Below are positions 62,861 to 64,000 of a stretch of DNA of 64,000 nt, in pieces. Below the pieces are notes generated by a model that saw only the letters and a list, made by a program, of their open reading frames with translations, made no database searches and had not been told where the DNA came from. Position 1 is the stretch's first letter. Each line of letters starts with the position of its first letter. The stretch is from Clostridium sp. Marseille-P2415 (lineage in GTDB: Bacteria; Bacillota; Clostridia; Lachnospirales; Lachnospiraceae): contig NZ_LT732526.1 of NCBI RefSeq assembly GCF_900155545.1, forward strand, positions 1,137,894 to 1,201,893, in the 5' to 3' direction. A program made the position numbers and the translations under genes.

Positions 62861-64000
62861 CTAACCCAAATCAAAAAGCGACAGCTGATTGGATTCCGGC
62901 AGTTCTCCAAGCAGGTTTAAATCCCCCATCAAATCGCAAACGGTCTTGCTGACCTTGGTACGGTTTCTGAAATCTTCCCTGGACAGGAATTTCCCGTCTT
63001 TCACCGCATCCACAATGGCATCAGCCGCCTTTTCACCCAGGCCGTCAATGCTGCTTAAAGACGGCATCAGCTTTCCGTCTATGATCTGGAAATGCCTTGC
63101 CTTTGCCCGGTAAATATCTATGGGCATAAAATCGTATCCTCTGGCATACATCTCCTGTACGATTCTCATATCGCGGAGAGTATCCTGCTCCTTCTTGGAA
63201 AGGGTATCGATCCTTTTCTTATAATCTGCCAGATAATGTTCCAGCTTATCCCTTCCCTGGCACATCAGCTCATAGCTGAAGCCGCTTGCACGAATGCTGA
63301 AAAACGCGGCATAGTAAGCCAGGGGATAAAATACCTTACAATAAGCAATACGCCAGGCCATCATAACATAGGCTGCCGCATGGGCTTTCGGGAACATGTA
63401 CTTGATTTTTTTGCAGGACCAGATATACCAGTCCGGCACACCGTGAGCAGACATCTCCTCTTCCCACTCCGGTTTTAATCCTTTTCCCTTACGGACACTC
63501 TCCATGATGGAAAACGAAAGTCCTTCTTCGATCCCCATTGATATCAAATAGATCATGATGTCATCACGGGTGCAGATCGCGGTCTGAATGGTGGCCTTTC
63601 CTTCCTGGATCAGGGTTTGGGCATTCCCCAGCCATACATCCGTTCCATGGGCAAGACCGGCGATCCGCACCAGGTCGGAAAAGTACTTGGGCTGCGTATC
63701 AATTAACATCTGCATGGCGAAATCCGTACCGAATTCCGGAACACCGAGAGCGCCTAATTTGCATCCTCCGATATCCTCCGGCATGATCCCAAGCGCCGAA
63801 GTATCCTGGAACAGGGACATGACCTCTTTGCTGTCCAGTGGAATATCCTTAACCGGGTCAAATCCAATCAGATCCTGAAGCATACGGATCATGGTCGGAT
63901 CATCGTGTCCCAGAATATCAAGCTTTAATAAGTTGTGGTCAATGGAATGGTAATCAAAATGGGTCGTTACCGTCATGGTGGTCATATCGTTAGCCGGACG
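62861..64000 (-). CDS. polC: DNA polymerase III PolC, C-terminal part, cut by window edge
   Basis: 379 residues of the C-terminal palm/fingers/helix-hairpin-helix region of the Gram-positive replicative polymerase. The frame remains open to base 64000 (RPANDMTTM upstream of an internal ATG at 63985), so that ATG is not the start. Motifs: THFDYHSIDHNLLKLDILGH, FPKAHAAAYVMMAWRIAYCK and HhH segment SSIDGLGEKAADAIVDAV. The normal C-terminus (NQLSLFDLG, a beta-clamp-binding motif QLSLF) is present. Confidence 0.96.
   Translation of the reverse strand, partial: RPANDMTTMTVTTHFDYHSIDHNLLKLDILGHDDPTMIRMLQDLIGFDPVKDIPLDSKEVMSLFQDTSALGIMPEDIGGCKLGALGVPEFGTDFAMQMLIDTQPKYFSDLVRIAGLAHGTDVWLGNAQTLIQEGKATIQTAICTRDDIMIYLISMGIEEGLSFSIMESVRKGKGLKPEWEEEMSAHGVPDWYIWSCKKIKYMFPKAHAAAYVMMAWRIAYCKVFYPLAYYAAFFSIRASGFSYELMCQGRDKLEHYLADYKKRIDTLSKKEQDTLRDMRIVQEMYARGYDFMPIDIYRAKARHFQIIDGKLMPSLSSIDGLGEKAADAIVDAVKDGKFLSREDFRNRTKVSKTVCDLMGDLNLLGELPESNQLSLFDLG

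Noticed and set aside
1-64000. CRISPR arrays, rRNA genes, prophage structural genes, cellulosome scaffoldin
   Set aside because: No regularly spaced repeats, no rRNA-like segments, no capsid/tail genes and no dockerin or cohesin motifs were seen.

Overview
The window looks like chromosome of a low-to-moderate GC, cellulolytic, anaerobic Firmicute of the Lachnospiraceae / Clostridium cluster XIVa type. The reasons are the free (dockerin-less) GH48 + GH9 cellulase pair with CBM3 modules, PolC, PduL + AckA for acetate, YesM/YesN-type two-component regulation, LplB/YtcP sugar importers, and an AgrD peptide ending in a 'GYQPKLP' core. The species cannot be named from the sequence alone.

Layout. 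(1) 1-12.6 kb: plant-wall degradation island: GH48 (cut by the left edge), GH9 and GH5 on the minus strand, then GH74 xyloglucanase and GH26 mannanase on the plus strand. Three near-identical promoter modules (two 13-bp boxes 22 bp apart, then TTGAAA-N17-TATGCT) sit in front of GH48, GH5-GH9 and GH74-GH26 and make this a small regulon. (2) 12.9-26 kb: housekeeping: rpmF-yceD, pduL-ackA, tmcAL, NUDIX, MIF-like protein, a methyltransferase, a phosphatase, UPF0210 + ACT pair, yycJ, coaE, polA (with degraded nuclease domains), a zinc-finger membrane protein and tRNA-Leu. (3) 26.3-36 kb: YesM/YesN pair convergent with a glycan operon (two permeases, binding lipoprotein, GH29 alpha-L-fucosidase, esterase). 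(4) 36.2-42.9 kb: the most remarkable region. A complete agr-type quorum-sensing system (agrA, agrC, agrD ... agrB) is split by a full acetone operon (thiolase, acetoacetate decarboxylase, CoA-transferase A and B). The 48-residue AgrD and a 57-residue reading frame coupled to agrB are both short and easily missed. (5) 43-58 kb: lipoprotein with an apparent ACG start, uraA-upp, a small inverted-repeat element, a beta-helix protein, topB, YbaK, EamA, galM, asd, parC/parE, tRNA-Gly, acylphosphatase, tRNA-Thr. (6) 58.4-61 kb: decayed accessory patch: a chimeric amidohydrolase/endolysin pseudogene with an in-frame amber stop, MarR, VOC protein, nitroreductase remnant. (7) 61-64 kb: GGDEF protein, flavodoxin, tRNA-Glu and tRNA-Pro, and the 3' end of polC.

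How it fits together (inference): wall polysaccharides are cut by the secreted enzymes and oligosaccharides are imported. Acetyl-phosphate is turned to acetate by PduL/AckA, and acetyl-CoA can be drained through thiolase, CoA-transferase and Adc to acetone. Because the CoA-transferase consumes acetate, placing this operon inside an agr locus suggests that the acid-to-acetone switch could be tied to cell density.
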